DNA of 64,000 nt from Glaciecola sp. KUL10. GTDB lineage: Bacteria; Pseudomonadota; Gammaproteobacteria; Enterobacterales; Alteromonadaceae. How positions within the stretch are numbered: position 1 is the first letter of the stretch; every line of letters starts with the position of its first letter. The notes beneath the pieces were generated by a model. It had not been told where the DNA came from, did no database searches, and saw nothing but the letters and a program-made list of their open reading frames with translations. The DNA is taken from positions 372,001 to 436,000 of the forward strand of contig NZ_BGNG01000002.1 of assembly GCF_003203515.1 (NCBI RefSeq), read 5' to 3'. Positions 35,423 through 44,553 of the stretch are shown here, piece by piece. A program made the translations under genes and the position numbers.

Positions 35423-37717
35423 ATGTTAACCACCCTCAAGCGAATTGTTCAAGAAGTGAATCAAATTCCAGGCCTTGAAAATGCCCTAGAACGTCTTGTT
35501 TTCTTGGTAAAAGAGACTATGCAAGTTGATGCTTGTGCGCTGTATCTCGCTGACTATAAGGCTCAAGAACTCGTTTTAAAAGCCACAGAAGGCTTTGACA
35601 AACAAGCCATCAATACCGTGAAGATTGGTTTCAATGAAGGCCTTATAGGTCTTGTCGGCCAGCGCGAAGAGCCGCTGAATATTGAAAATGCTCAGATTCA
35701 TCCTCGTTTTAAACATTTTCCCGAAGTAAAAGAAGAAAGCTTTTTTGCTTTTATTGGGACGCCCATTATACACCAGCGCAAAGTGCTAGGTGTTATTTCT
35801 ATGCAGCAAAAAAGTATTCGACGATTCAGCGAGGATGAAGAAGCATTCTTGGTGACGCTGGCTACTCAAATTGGGCTTGAAATTGCAAATGCTGAAATGC
35901 TTGGCAACAATAACAGTGCAGATGACTTTTCTTCGGTTTCTCAAAAGACCATCAATGGTATTCCGGGTTCTTCGGGCCTGGCCCTTGGTATTGGTGTGGT
36001 TCAGAATGTTAAGTACGAACTCAGTCAAATTATGGTCAATAAAACAGACGACCCTGATGAGCAAATCGCTTCTTATCGCCATGCAGTTGAGTTGACTCGT
36101 GCTCAAGTGACGCATTTATCCGATGGATTGAGCAATACGATACCCGATGATGTTAAGTCGATTTTTCAACTTTATCACCAGCTTTTAGACGCTAACAGCC
36201 TAGGCAGAGAGGTAGAACAAAAGATTCGTGAGGGATGGAGTGCAGCATCCGCACTTAAATTAGTGGTTGAACTATACGCAACCCGATTTAAAAATATGGA
36301 TGATGCTTATATGCAAGAAAGAGCGGTTGATATCGTTGATCTTTCAAACCGTATTTTGGCGAATATTCTTGGTGCCTCCAACGCGACTTCTGCTATCGAT
36401 ATCGCCAAAGACTTAAAGCAAGGCACGATCTTAGTAGCAAAAGAGGTTACAGCCTCAATGTTGGCTGAGTTTCAACATTTAAATCTACAAGCAATTGTGT
36501 CAATTCAAGGTTCAAATAATAGTCACGCCGCGATACTTGCACGCGCCATGGGTGTGCCCGCTGTAATGGGTTTGGGTACTATTCCTTTGAGTTTGTTAGA
36601 CGGTAAAGAGCTATTTGTTGATGGTTATTCAGGCCAAGTAGTCGTGTCACCTGAGCCTCAGGTGAAGTCAGAATATCAACAACTCATTGACGAAGAAGAA
36701 GCGCTATATCGACGCATTGAAAGCGAATCAGATGCAGCTTCTGTTAGTCAAGATAACTGTGAGATGACGCTGCTCGTTAACGCGGGCCTATCTGCAGAAG
36801 TAGAGGTCACGCAGTATGAGCAAGGAGCAGGAGTCGGCTTATACCGAACAGAAATTCCTTTCATGTTGCGCGAACGCTTTCCTTCTGAGCAAGAGCAGTT
36901 TGAACTCTATAGGGGCTTATTAAGTTCTTGTCCAAATAAAGAAATTACCATGCGTACGCTTGACGTTGGTGGTGATAAACCTTTGCCGTACTTTCCAATT
37001 GTAGAAGACAACCCGTTTCTTGGCTGGCGAGGTATTAGAATGACACTAGATCATCCTGATATTTTTCTCGTTCAAGTCAGGGCGATGTTAAGAGCCAGTA
37101 TAGGCCTAACAAATTTACATATTTTACTACCCATGATCTCGACTTTAAGCGAGATTGATGACGCTAAGAGACTAATAAAACAAGCATTTTTAGAGGTTAA
37201 AGAAGAAGCCATCAAGCGTGGAGAAATGCTCTCTAAGCCCGCTATTGGTGTGATGCTAGAGGTCCCTGCGGTTATTTTTCAGCTCGACCAACTAGCAAAG
37301 CGCGTAGACTTTTTCTCAGTTGGTACCAATGACTTAACTCAATATTTACTTGCTGTAGACCGCAATAATGCGAGGGTAGCGGGCCTTTACTCTTCCTATC
37401 ACCCAAGCGTTCTGCAGGCGCTATATCACATTATAAAAACCTCAGAGAGGTGCAATATCCCAGTAACCGTTTGTGGTGAGCTAGCAGGAGACCCAAACGG
37501 CGCGGTTATTTTAATGGCAATGGGTTATCGCAAATTAAGTATGAACGCTCACAGCTTGCGTAAAATCAATTGGGTAATTAGGAATCTAGTATTGTCTGAA
37601 ATCGAGTCCTTATTACCTTCGATATTAAGTTGTGATTCTCCTAGCGACGTTAAAAGCTTGGTGGATAGTCATTTGGAAGCCAAGGGACTAGGTGGACTAG
37701 TAAGAGCGGGAAGTTAG
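35423..37717 (+). CDS. ptsP: PTS-Ntr enzyme I (PtsP, EI-Ntr)
   Basis: The first phosphotransferase of the nitrogen PTS: it takes phosphate from phosphoenolpyruvate to NPr. The 764 residues include an N-terminal GAF domain (about 1-165, sensing glutamine in E. coli), the EI N-domain with the phosphorylated histidine in GSNNSHAAILARAMG near 370, and the PEP-binding barrel (GIGLYRTEIPFM-like VGLYRTEIPFML, TLDVGGDKPLPY, FFSVGTNDLTQYLLAVDRNN, CGELAGDP). Start ATG with GAGG 8 nt upstream, 21 nt behind rppH. Confidence 0.97.
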   Translation: MLTTLKRIVQEVNQIPGLENALERLVFLVKETMQVDACALYLADYKAQELVLKATEGFDKQAINTVKIGFNEGLIGLVGQREEPLNIENAQIHPRFKHFPEVKEESFFAFIGTPIIHQRKVLGVISMQQKSIRRFSEDEEAFLVTLATQIGLEIANAEMLGNNNSADDFSSVSQKTINGIPGSSGLALGIGVVQNVKYELSQIMVNKTDDPDEQIASYRHAVELTRAQVTHLSDGLSNTIPDDVKSIFQLYHQLLDANSLGREVEQKIREGWSAASALKLVVELYATRFKNMDDAYMQERAVDIVDLSNRILANILGASNATSAIDIAKDLKQGTILVAKEVTASMLAEFQHLNLQAIVSIQGSNNSHAAILARAMGVPAVMGLGTIPLSLLDGKELFVDGYSGQVVVSPEPQVKSEYQQLIDEEEALYRRIESESDAASVSQDNCEMTLLVNAGLSAEVEVTQYEQGAGVGLYRTEIPFMLRERFPSEQEQFELYRGLLSSCPNKEITMRTLDVGGDKPLPYFPIVEDNPFLGWRGIRMTLDHPDIFLVQVRAMLRASIGLTNLHILLPMISTLSEIDDAKRLIKQAFLEVKEEAIKRGEMLSKPAIGVMLEVPAVIFQLDQLAKRVDFFSVGTNDLTQYLLAVDRNNARVAGLYSSYHPSVLQALYHIIKTSERCNIPVTVCGELAGDPNGAVILMAMGYRKLSMNAHSLRKINWVIRNLVLSEIESLLPSILSCDSPSDVKSLVDSHLEAKGLGGLVRAGS

Positions 37718-37722
37718 GCTTA

Positions 37723-38529
37723 ATGGAAGCAACTCTTCTAATCTTTCTACTTTGTGCCGCGTTGGGATCGATTGTGGGTATTCTGGCTGGTCTACTGGGT
37801 ATAGGTGGCGGTTTAATCATCGTACCTGCCTTGGTCTATATGCTTCATTTTTTCTTAAACCTCGACCTCGACGTTTTGATGCCGATTGCTATTGCAACCT
37901 CACTGGCGACGGTCATTTTAACAGGGTTTTCATCTGCAAGGTCCCACTACAAAATAGGCAACCTCGATAAACATATTGTGTTTTATTGCGCGCTAGGTAT
38001 CGCAATTGGCGCTACGTTAGGCGCGCAATTCGCGAGTGCTATTTCTGGGGTTACGTTGAAGCGGATTTTTGCTGTTTTCGTCATTTTAATCGCATTGCAA
38101 ATGGTATTTGGAGGTCGTTACTCTTCAAAGAATGATGCAGGGAAATTAGGATTGAGCGGCATAGGCTTGGGATCCGGCTTTATTGCTGCGATGATGGGCA
38201 TTGGCGGTGGTGCTTTAATTGTACCTGCGTTAGTTTGGTTTAAAGTTGATATTAGAAAGGCGATTGGTTGTGCGGCCTTTTCGGGTATTGTCATAGCGGT
38301 CTTTGGGACTGCTAGCTTCGTGTATACTGGTTGGACTAACCCTAGTTTACCAAAGTGGTCCTTTGGTTACGTCTATTTGCCGGCAATGTTAGGGATTGTC
38401 GCAAGCTCTATGTTTTTCGCCCCTATTGGCGCAAGGTTAGGGCAAAAGTTAGATACCACTTTATTGAAGAAGGTTTTCGCAGGCTTTCTGGTCTTAGTAA
38501 GCCTGCGTATGATTATAGGAATAGAATAA
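37723..38529 (+). CDS. TSUP-family (TauE/SafE) membrane transporter
   Basis: A 268-residue membrane protein with about eight helices and the two repeated family motifs: [19 protein letters not shown] near the N-terminus and [17 protein letters not shown] in the second half. TSUP members export sulfite, sulfoacetate or related anions; the substrate here is not evident. It sits 5 nt after ptsP and 4 nt before lgt, so it is cotranscribed with both. In E. coli ptsP and lgt are adjacent without it; its insertion at this place is common in alteromonads and pseudomonads. Confidence 0.88.
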   Translation: MEATLLIFLLCAALGSIVGILAGLLGIGGGLIIVPALVYMLHFFLNLDLDVLMPIAIATSLATVILTGFSSARSHYKIGNLDKHIVFYCALGIAIGATLGAQFASAISGVTLKRIFAVFVILIALQMVFGGRYSSKNDAGKLGLSGIGLGSGFIAAMMGIGGGALIVPALVWFKVDIRKAIGCAAFSGIVIAVFGTASFVYTGWTNPSLPKWSFGYVYLPAMLGIVASSMFFAPIGARLGQKLDTTLLKKVFAGFLVLVSLRMIIGIE

Positions 38530-38533
38530 TTTC

Positions 38534-39337
38534 ATGAGTGTTTCCTCACATTTAAGTTTTCCCGACATAGATCCGATCATTTTCGAGATAGGGCCGTTGG
38601 CACTTCGTTGGTACGGGTTGATGTACTTAGTTGGCTTTGCAGCAGCATTTTTTCTTGCTAATCGACGCCTGTCGCGCACTGCGTGGACAAAGGAGCAATT
38701 AAGCGACCTTTTATTTTGGTGTTTTGTTGGTGTGATTGTGGGGGGCCGATTCGGTTACGTATTTTTCTATAATTTCTCTTATCTATTACAAGATCCCATG
38801 TATCTCTTGCGCATTTGGGAAGGTGGCATGTCGTTTCATGGCGGCTGTATAGGTGTGATCCTAGCTGCATATTTGTATGCAAAAAAACAAAATTGGTCAT
38901 TTTTAGCGGTTGGAGATTTTATAGCACCTCTGGTTCCTATTGGGCTTGGGGCTGGTCGTATTGGAAACTTTATCAATGGCGAGCTTTGGGGGCGCACCAC
39001 GGATGTGCCCTGGGCATTTGTTTTTCCTGGCGCTGGCAATGAACCCAGACATCCGTCTCAATTATACGAATTCGCCCTCGAAGGGGTATTGTTGTTCATT
39101 ATTTTGTGGTTGTATTCAGTCAAGCCAAGGCCTGTTGGCAGTGTTGGCGGATTATTCTTAGCGGGTTATGGTTCATTTAGATTTATTGTAGAATACTTCA
39201 GAGAACCAGATGCCCATCTTGGTCTGTATTCCTTTGGGTTATCACAAGGACAACTTTTATGTGTGCCAATGATCTTGGCAGGCATTGGTTTAATCGCGTA
39301 CAGCTTTAAAAAACACCAAGCAACACGCCAAAAATAA
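38534..39337 (+). CDS. lgt: Prolipoprotein diacylglyceryl transferase
   Basis: The inner-membrane enzyme that transfers diacylglycerol from phosphatidylglycerol to the lipobox cysteine of prolipoproteins, the first step of lipoprotein maturation. The 267 residues show [13 protein letters not shown], the essential [12 protein letters not shown] segment, and the Lgt signature [14 protein letters not shown] with its conserved Arg and Asn, plus HPSQLYEF. About seven membrane segments are visible. Part of the ptsP-TSUP-lgt-thyA operon. Confidence 0.97.
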   Translation: MSVSSHLSFPDIDPIIFEIGPLALRWYGLMYLVGFAAAFFLANRRLSRTAWTKEQLSDLLFWCFVGVIVGGRFGYVFFYNFSYLLQDPMYLLRIWEGGMSFHGGCIGVILAAYLYAKKQNWSFLAVGDFIAPLVPIGLGAGRIGNFINGELWGRTTDVPWAFVFPGAGNEPRHPSQLYEFALEGVLLFIILWLYSVKPRPVGSVGGLFLAGYGSFRFIVEYFREPDAHLGLYSFGLSQGQLLCVPMILAGIGLIAYSFKKHQATRQK

Positions 39338-39355
39338 GTATAGAGAGAGGTTTAA

Positions 39356-40189
39356 GTGCAAGAGTATCTTGACTTAATGCGCCACGTTAAAGAAAACGGC
39401 GTTAAAAAAGAAGACCGAACAGGCACCGGTACCCTTAGTATTTTTGGTTATCAGATGCGTTTTGACCTAAGTAAAGGCTTTCCATTGGTGACCACAAAAA
39501 AATGCCATATGCGGTCGATAATTCACGAATTGCTATGGTTTATAAAAGGTGAAACCAATATTGCGTATTTGAAAGATAACGGGGTTTCTATTTGGGATGA
39601 ATGGGCAACCGAAGAGGGTGAACTTGGACCTGTCTATGGTAAACAATGGAGAAGTTGGGAAGGTGCTAATGGTGAAGTCGTTGATCAACTTAGCGAGTTG
39701 ATAGAACAAATTAAAACAAATCCAGACTCGCGGCGTTTGATCATCAGCGCATGGAACCCGACAGTGCTACCCGATACAAATTTTTCACCCAAAGAAAATG
39801 CGGCGCAGGGCAAGCAGGCACTGCCTCCTTGCCATACTATGTTTCAATTTTATGTGCTAAATGGCAAACTTTCTTGTCAACTATATCAAAGAAGTGGCGA
39901 TATATTCTTAGGCGTGCCTTTTAACATCGCCAGTTATTCATTATTCACGATGATGATCGCACAGGTTTGTGGATTGCAACCAGGAGAATTCGTACACACT
40001 TTTGGTGACGCGCATCTCTATTCAAATCATCTTGAGCAAGTAGATATTCAGTTGGCAAGAAAGCCCTTTGATTTACCTACGATGCAGATTAACCCAGATG
40101 TTAAAGACATATTTAGTTTTACAATTGATGATTTTGAATTGTTAAATTATCAATCGCATCCTCACATTAAGGCACCGGTTGCCATATGA
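39356..40189 (+). CDS. thyA: Thymidylate synthase ThyA
   Basis: Methylates dUMP to dTMP with methylene-THF. The 277-residue product has [35 protein letters not shown], the catalytic cysteine in [12 protein letters not shown] and the closing [10 protein letters not shown]. Compared with E. coli (264 aa) there is an insertion of about 13 residues ([15 protein letters not shown]) just before the catalytic Cys, as in some other marine gammaproteobacteria. The start is GTG at 39356 with AGAGAGG 5 nt upstream. It is the last housekeeping gene of the rppH operon. Confidence 0.96.
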   Translation: MQEYLDLMRHVKENGVKKEDRTGTGTLSIFGYQMRFDLSKGFPLVTTKKCHMRSIIHELLWFIKGETNIAYLKDNGVSIWDEWATEEGELGPVYGKQWRSWEGANGEVVDQLSELIEQIKTNPDSRRLIISAWNPTVLPDTNFSPKENAAQGKQALPPCHTMFQFYVLNGKLSCQLYQRSGDIFLGVPFNIASYSLFTMMIAQVCGLQPGEFVHTFGDAHLYSNHLEQVDIQLARKPFDLPTMQINPDVKDIFSFTIDDFELLNYQSHPHIKAPVAI

Positions 40190-40222
40190 GTAGATGCATA
40201 AAGTGACTAAAAAGGATCTTAA

Positions 40223-41230
40223 GTGACAATTAAGGTAACTATTTGTGATGACTCAAAGCTAGCTCGAAAAATGATGGCTGGCTCGCTTCCTGATGCATGG
40301 GATGTTGAAATCTCGTTTGCGGATAATGGAGAAGAGGGCATAAAACAAATTCATGCTGGCAATGCTGATTTAATGTTTTTGGACCTCAATATGCCTGTCA
40401 TGGACGGTTATCAAGTACTTGAGATTATCCGAAAAGAAGATTTACCTTGTATGGTCATAGTAGTATCAGGTGACGTACAGCCCCAAGCAAAAGAAAGAGT
40501 GGTATCCCTCGGTGCATTAGACTTCATCAAAAAGCCAATCGACAATGAAAAACTCAGTGCAATTCTAGTTAAGTTTGGTATTTTCTCAGGTGATTCAAAA
40601 CCCTCTAGCGTTACAAAACTTCCGACCCAAACAAAAAGCACATTAGAGGATAAACTCGATGCCGTGCAAGAGCTTGCAAATTTGGCAATGGGACGTGCCG
40701 GCGAGTCTCTAGCGAAATTACTAAATAAATTTATTGGCTTACCCGTGCCAAGAGTAACCTTGTTGCACCCTAATGAATTACAAATGGCACTATTGCAAGG
40801 ATATAACAACGAGAAAATATCGGCTGTTTCCAAAGGCTTTGTCAGCAATGGACTAAGCGGCGAAGCTATCATCATGTTTGACGACCGAAACTCTGAAGCT
40901 ATCAGCCGATTACTAGGGTACACAAAACAGACTGATACAACAGGTATAGAGTCTTTGATGGATATAGGCAATATTATCATTGGAACATGCTTAAATGCCT
41001 TGTCTTCGGCTTTAAGGCTCGAATTAAGTTACAGCTCTCCAATCATCTTGGGCATGCACTGCGAAGCTTCGACAATGGTAAAAGGAGGCTTATCCGTCAA
41101 TGAAGTGCTAATGATTGAAATCGATTATTCAATTCCTGACGTTGAGGTTTCATTTGAGCTTTTGTTGTTAATACCTCAGCAGTACCTAGATGGCATGTAT
41201 ATCAAAATGACAAATACTGAGGTTGCATAG
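40223..41230 (+). CDS. Receiver protein with C-terminal CheC/CheX-like domain
   Basis: A 335-residue protein. Residues 1-125 are a CheY-like receiver with Asp9/Asp10, phospho-acceptor Asp54 (FLDLNMPVMDG), Ser in VVSGDVQP and Lys in FIKKPIDN. After a linker, residues about 145-335 resemble the CheC/CheX/FliY phosphatase fold (LANLAMGRAGESLAKLL and IMDIGNIIIGTCLNALS-type LMDIGNIIIGTCLNALS, which places the E/N phosphatase residues of the first motif as A-N and the second as D-N). A role in dephosphorylating a response regulator is inferred. GTG start, 33 nt behind thyA; its stop immediately precedes the PAS-GGDEF gene. Confidence 0.8.
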   Translation: MTIKVTICDDSKLARKMMAGSLPDAWDVEISFADNGEEGIKQIHAGNADLMFLDLNMPVMDGYQVLEIIRKEDLPCMVIVVSGDVQPQAKERVVSLGALDFIKKPIDNEKLSAILVKFGIFSGDSKPSSVTKLPTQTKSTLEDKLDAVQELANLAMGRAGESLAKLLNKFIGLPVPRVTLLHPNELQMALLQGYNNEKISAVSKGFVSNGLSGEAIIMFDDRNSEAISRLLGYTKQTDTTGIESLMDIGNIIIGTCLNALSSALRLELSYSSPIILGMHCEASTMVKGGLSVNEVLMIEIDYSIPDVEVSFELLLLIPQQYLDGMYIKMTNTEVA

Positions 41231-41231
41231 C

Positions 41232-42194
41232 ATGCAAGAAATACAGACTCAATCGCATGTTGACGGGTGGCCGCTAGAACTATTGGAAACATTAGATCTC
41301 GGTATTTTAATGCTCGATAAACAGTATAATATTTTGGACTGGAATAGGTTTATCGAAAACCACAGTCGACTTGTCGCAAGCGAAGTCCTCAATCAAAGCA
41401 TTTTTGATATTTTTCCGGAGATCGACAAGCCATGGTTCAAAGGTAAGTGTGAGCCCGTTTTTTCGGTAAAAACACCGATGTTTATTTTATGGGAACAACG
41501 GCCTTATTTGGTTAAGTTTGATAGTACAAGACCGATTACTTCTTCTACGCCATACATGTTTCAAAATGTCACGATTTATCCAATTAAAGACGCCAATGAC
41601 GAGGTTGAACGTTTATGTGTGTTGATCCATGACGTAACAGACCAAGCAATAGGCAAAAAACAGATTCAAGCACTGAATAGCGAATTGGAAAAAGTCAGCC
41701 GGACTGATGGCTTGACGGGGTTGTTTAACCGTCGTTACTGGCAAGAGCGTTATGAAAGAGAATACCGCTTATCAATCAGGAATAAGAATACGCCTAGCTC
41801 TTTAATGATTTTGGATATAGATCATTTTAAGAAAGTAAACGATACCTATGGACATCAAGCAGGTGATGAAGTCATTAGGGTATTAGCAGACCTTATTACC
41901 GAAACGATGCGAACAACCGATATTATTGGTCGTTACGGCGGTGAAGAATTTGTTGTTTTCCTTCCAAATACAGACTTAACAAATGCTAAAATCGTGGCCG
42001 AGCGTTTGCGAGAAAAGAGTGAACGCTGCCCAGTTGTCCATGAGGACACAACGATTTCGTTCACTATCAGTATTGGGCTTGCTGAGTTTTCAACTAACTA
42101 TGCTAACACTACTACTTGGTTAGAAGATGCCGACCAAGCTCTGTACACGGCCAAACACGAGGGGCGAAATAGAGTCTGTTTGGCTAAGGTCTGA
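41232..42194 (+). CDS. PAS-GGDEF diguanylate cyclase
   Basis: A 320-residue soluble protein. Residues about 15-140 form a PAS domain (LDLGILMLDKQYNILDWNRFIENHS). Residues 155-320 form a GGDEF domain with DGLTGLFNRRYW, DIDHFKKVNDTYGHQAGDEVI and the active GRYGGEEF; the inhibitory I-site RxxD is present as RTTD five residues before GGEEF. It should make c-di-GMP with product inhibition. The ATG at 41232 begins directly after the upstream stop codon; a TTG at 41223 overlaps it. The coupling suggests it works with the receiver-CheC-like protein. Confidence 0.88.
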   Translation: MQEIQTQSHVDGWPLELLETLDLGILMLDKQYNILDWNRFIENHSRLVASEVLNQSIFDIFPEIDKPWFKGKCEPVFSVKTPMFILWEQRPYLVKFDSTRPITSSTPYMFQNVTIYPIKDANDEVERLCVLIHDVTDQAIGKKQIQALNSELEKVSRTDGLTGLFNRRYWQERYEREYRLSIRNKNTPSSLMILDIDHFKKVNDTYGHQAGDEVIRVLADLITETMRTTDIIGRYGGEEFVVFLPNTDLTNAKIVAERLREKSERCPVVHEDTTISFTISIGLAEFSTNYANTTTWLEDADQALYTAKHEGRNRVCLAKV

Positions 42195-42504
42195 TACCTA
42201 CTACTGCAAATGGGCATAAGCCGTCTTTTTCAAGGTGAAGGATACACATCTCCAATTCAGGCTTAATTTGTTCGTTGGTCAGTTCATATTCTTGCCAATA
42301 ATGAGCCTGTTGTAATACATGCCAAAAAATTCTTTCTTTTGCACTGTAAGCTTCAGTGGCTTGATTTTCAATTTGTGTCCATTCTTCCAAAGTATCCCAG
42401 ATAAAACATTCAAGCTCATTATAAGGGAGCTCTTGTTGCCAATATGACCGTAAATAATAACTAAGTTGTGGCGACTTGTTATCTATGAATTCCCGCACGT
42501 TCAC
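42184..42504 (-). CDS. Conserved-looking small protein of unknown function
   Basis: A 106-residue acidic, tryptophan- and glutamate-rich protein, with GTG starts at 42504 or 42498. Its sequence looks like a real folded protein (LSYYLRSYWQQELPYNELE, EEWTQIENQATEAYSAKERI) but I do not recognise a family. It has no signal peptide or membrane segment. It converges on the PAS-GGDEF gene, overlapping its last 11 bp. Confidence 0.6.
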   Translation of the reverse strand: MNVREFIDNKSPQLSYYLRSYWQQELPYNELECFIWDTLEEWTQIENQATEAYSAKERIFWHVLQQAHYWQEYELTNEQIKPELEMCILHLEKDGLCPFAVVGIRP

Positions 42505-42638
42505 GCGTTTCTACCGAAATTAAAATTATATCTAGAGTATAGTGTGCTAATTGAAGGTTGCAGGGCATGATTTTTTAAAAATCATAAGTTTATGATATAT
42601 ATAGGTTTTTATATTTAAGTGAATTTCAGTCTGAACCT

Positions 42639-43610
42639 TTACCAGCCTAGATGTGTGGTCCATCCATAGATGTCTTTAGCGAGCCTATTTAGTTCATCTT
42701 CGTGTTTTGAAAGCCCGTAAGGTGCTTGTTGGCGATAGTTTTGTCTCAGCGCGATGCGGGCTGCGATGCGGCGCTTGTCTTGAGTAGAATTGCTCCAACG
42801 ATTGTCACCACTGCTCACAATATCAAACATGGGCAATGAAATCTGCGCAACAAGATTTGGGATTTGTTTGTTTTTTTCGTAAACAGGGAAATAAGGATTG
42901 TTTATGATCAGAGCGTCTGCGGGAATTTGTTCGCCACTACTTTCTTGAAGCTGCATGAGTAAAGCGCTTGCGCTTACCCCTTGAGTGACAATAACCCGCC
43001 GACCTAAAACGTTTTGATAGTTGTTTTCAACTGCAAGGAGTCTTTGAGAGAGCATTTCTTCAAAGCTTTCGTAAGCCTCTTCTTGAAAAGGATTAAAGTC
43101 TACTTTCGCCATCAGCTCTTTTATCAACGACTTTTCTTCGGTTTGATTTTCTTGTGTTTGCTGATTCTCAGATGGCGCCTGCTGTTCATCGACCTTATCT
43201 GCCAAGTCACTACTAGACATCAAAACAGTCGACCATCCGAACTGCGGTAGTTTATGGGCTAGCGCCATCAATGAAGTCGATTGACCTAACTGACTATTTG
43301 CATCTGGAATGAAGACCACTAGTCCTTTATTCAACGCTTGCTGCGACGGCTTGAATTGAACAGAAAAGCTTTCTTTGTCAGTTTCTATAAGCGTGTAGAG
43401 GTCTGATAGTTGGGTGTGTTTTATATCTGTTTCAAAAAGTTCAGATGATGTTATGTTTTGTGCGGATGCTGATATGCAAGTACTTACTAATATTATGAGT
43501 AACGGAAGACGACATTTAATCGCTTTTTTTAAATGCTTTTTGATAGTTGAAGTATTATTTAGAAAAAAAGTTTTTATGATTTGCACACTGATTACACCGA
43601 AACTAGACAT
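42639..43610 (-). CDS. DUF3530 family secreted alpha/beta-hydrolase-like protein
   Basis: About 323 residues from the ATG at 43610 (a further ATG lies at 43646). A signal peptide (CRLPLLIILVSTCISASAQ) follows an unusually long N-terminal stretch. The mature part resembles DUF3530: GLVVFIPDANSQLGQSTSLMALAHKLPQFGWSTVLMS, a glutamine-rich spacer, RRVIVTQGVSASALLMQLQ in the place of a nucleophile elbow, and LPMFDIVSSGDNRW. Those segments are hydrolase-like, but the activity is unknown. Uncertainty in the start is the main weakness. Confidence 0.72.
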   Translation of the reverse strand: MSSFGVISVQIIKTFFLNNTSTIKKHLKKAIKCRLPLLIILVSTCISASAQNITSSELFETDIKHTQLSDLYTLIETDKESFSVQFKPSQQALNKGLVVFIPDANSQLGQSTSLMALAHKLPQFGWSTVLMSSSDLADKVDEQQAPSENQQTQENQTEEKSLIKELMAKVDFNPFQEEAYESFEEMLSQRLLAVENNYQNVLGRRVIVTQGVSASALLMQLQESSGEQIPADALIINNPYFPVYEKNKQIPNLVAQISLPMFDIVSSGDNRWSNSTQDKRRIAARIALRQNYRQQAPYGLSKHEDELNRLAKDIYGWTTHLGW

Positions 43611-43784
43611 ATAGTTATCGGAAGTAATGGGGTAATGTTTAGTCAAACTATCGGACCAAAACTACTAGAAACGAGCATGGATGCCGCACTGTGGTTTTAT
43701 AAAGGGGAAAGGCTTGATTGGCAAAAGCTGATTATTACTTTCGGAGAGCGGAAGTTGATGTTAGGTTTGCAATGTTCCAAGAAG

Positions 43785-43808
43785 GTCCCCGCATGCGCGA
43801 GAATGACG
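43785..43808. repeat. Possible remnant of a dispersed palindromic repeat
   Basis: GTCCCCGCATGCGCGAGAATGACG resembles the short GC-rich intergenic repeats (core CCCGCATGCGCGGG-GATGACG) scattered in many proteobacterial genomes. It lies in the 198-bp gap between the DUF3530 gene and rluA, which otherwise holds nothing I recognise. Only one copy is in the window. Confidence 0.3.
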
Positions 43809-43844
43809 TTTTTTGATGCGAGTAGCGACATCAGGTAATATCGG

Positions 43845-44501
43845 TTAAAAGATAAACTCACTTGAAAACGTGATGGTTTGCCCGCTGGTAGGGTGAGTAA
43901 TTGTATGTGACTGCGCATGCAAGCACAGTCGCTCACTCATTGATTTGGCTTGTTCGTGAGCATAAAGCTTATCGCCTAAGATTGGGTAGCCCAAGGCCAG
44001 CATATGTACTCTTAGTTGATGTGACCTGCCCGTGATGGGTTTCAGCTTAATGAGGCTGGAATGAGCATCTGATTCAACGACAGACCAATGAGTTTGCGCT
44101 GGTTTCCCCCTTTCATGGTCAACCATTTGTTTGGGTCTATTCGGCCAATCACAAATTAAAGGCAAATCGACAATGCCCTCATTTTCCAGTGGCATGCCAT
44201 AAACACGCGCAAAATAAGTTTTGTCTGTTTGCCTTGTTTCGAGTTGTCTGGAAACATTCACATGTGCGCTTTTATTCAAAGCGAAAATAATGACGCCAGA
44301 AGTAGCCATATCTAATCGATGCACAACTGTTGCAGTAGGAAAGGCTCGTTGGGCACGATACTGCAGACAATCCTTATGCTCCGGTGCTTTACCAGGAACG
44401 CTCAGCAGCCCCGCTTGTTTGTTAAGTACAAGAAGGTCATTATCGCGATACAGAATATCGAGATACGGATTCATTGGCGGTTTATAATTTAATAAAGCCA
44501 A
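43845..44501 (-). CDS. rluA: Dual-specificity 23S rRNA/tRNA pseudouridine synthase RluA
   Basis: Makes pseudouridine at 23S rRNA position 746 and at U32 of several tRNAs. The 218-residue product carries the catalytic aspartate as Asp64 in VVHRLDMATSGV (same number as E. coli), LLSVPGKAPEHKDC, LPLICDWPNRPKQMV and ITGRSHQLRVHMLALGYPILGD. It lacks an S4 domain, as expected for RluA. It lies 52 nt after rapA on the same strand, an order shared with E. coli. Confidence 0.96.
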   Translation of the reverse strand: MALLNYKPPMNPYLDILYRDNDLLVLNKQAGLLSVPGKAPEHKDCLQYRAQRAFPTATVVHRLDMATSGVIIFALNKSAHVNVSRQLETRQTDKTYFARVYGMPLENEGIVDLPLICDWPNRPKQMVDHERGKPAQTHWSVVESDAHSSLIKLKPITGRSHQLRVHMLALGYPILGDKLYAHEQAKSMSERLCLHAQSHTITHPTSGQTITFSSEFIF

Positions 44502-44553
44502 ATTAACGTCGTCAAACTAATTTATCGTCAAGAGCCATCAATTTCTACCAAGC

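Noticed and set aside
43581-43838. 85-codon plus-strand frame between the DUF3530 gene and rluA
   Set aside because: Overlaps the start of the DUF3530 gene, has no ribosome site and no recognisable pattern; the stretch contains a repeat-like sequence instead.
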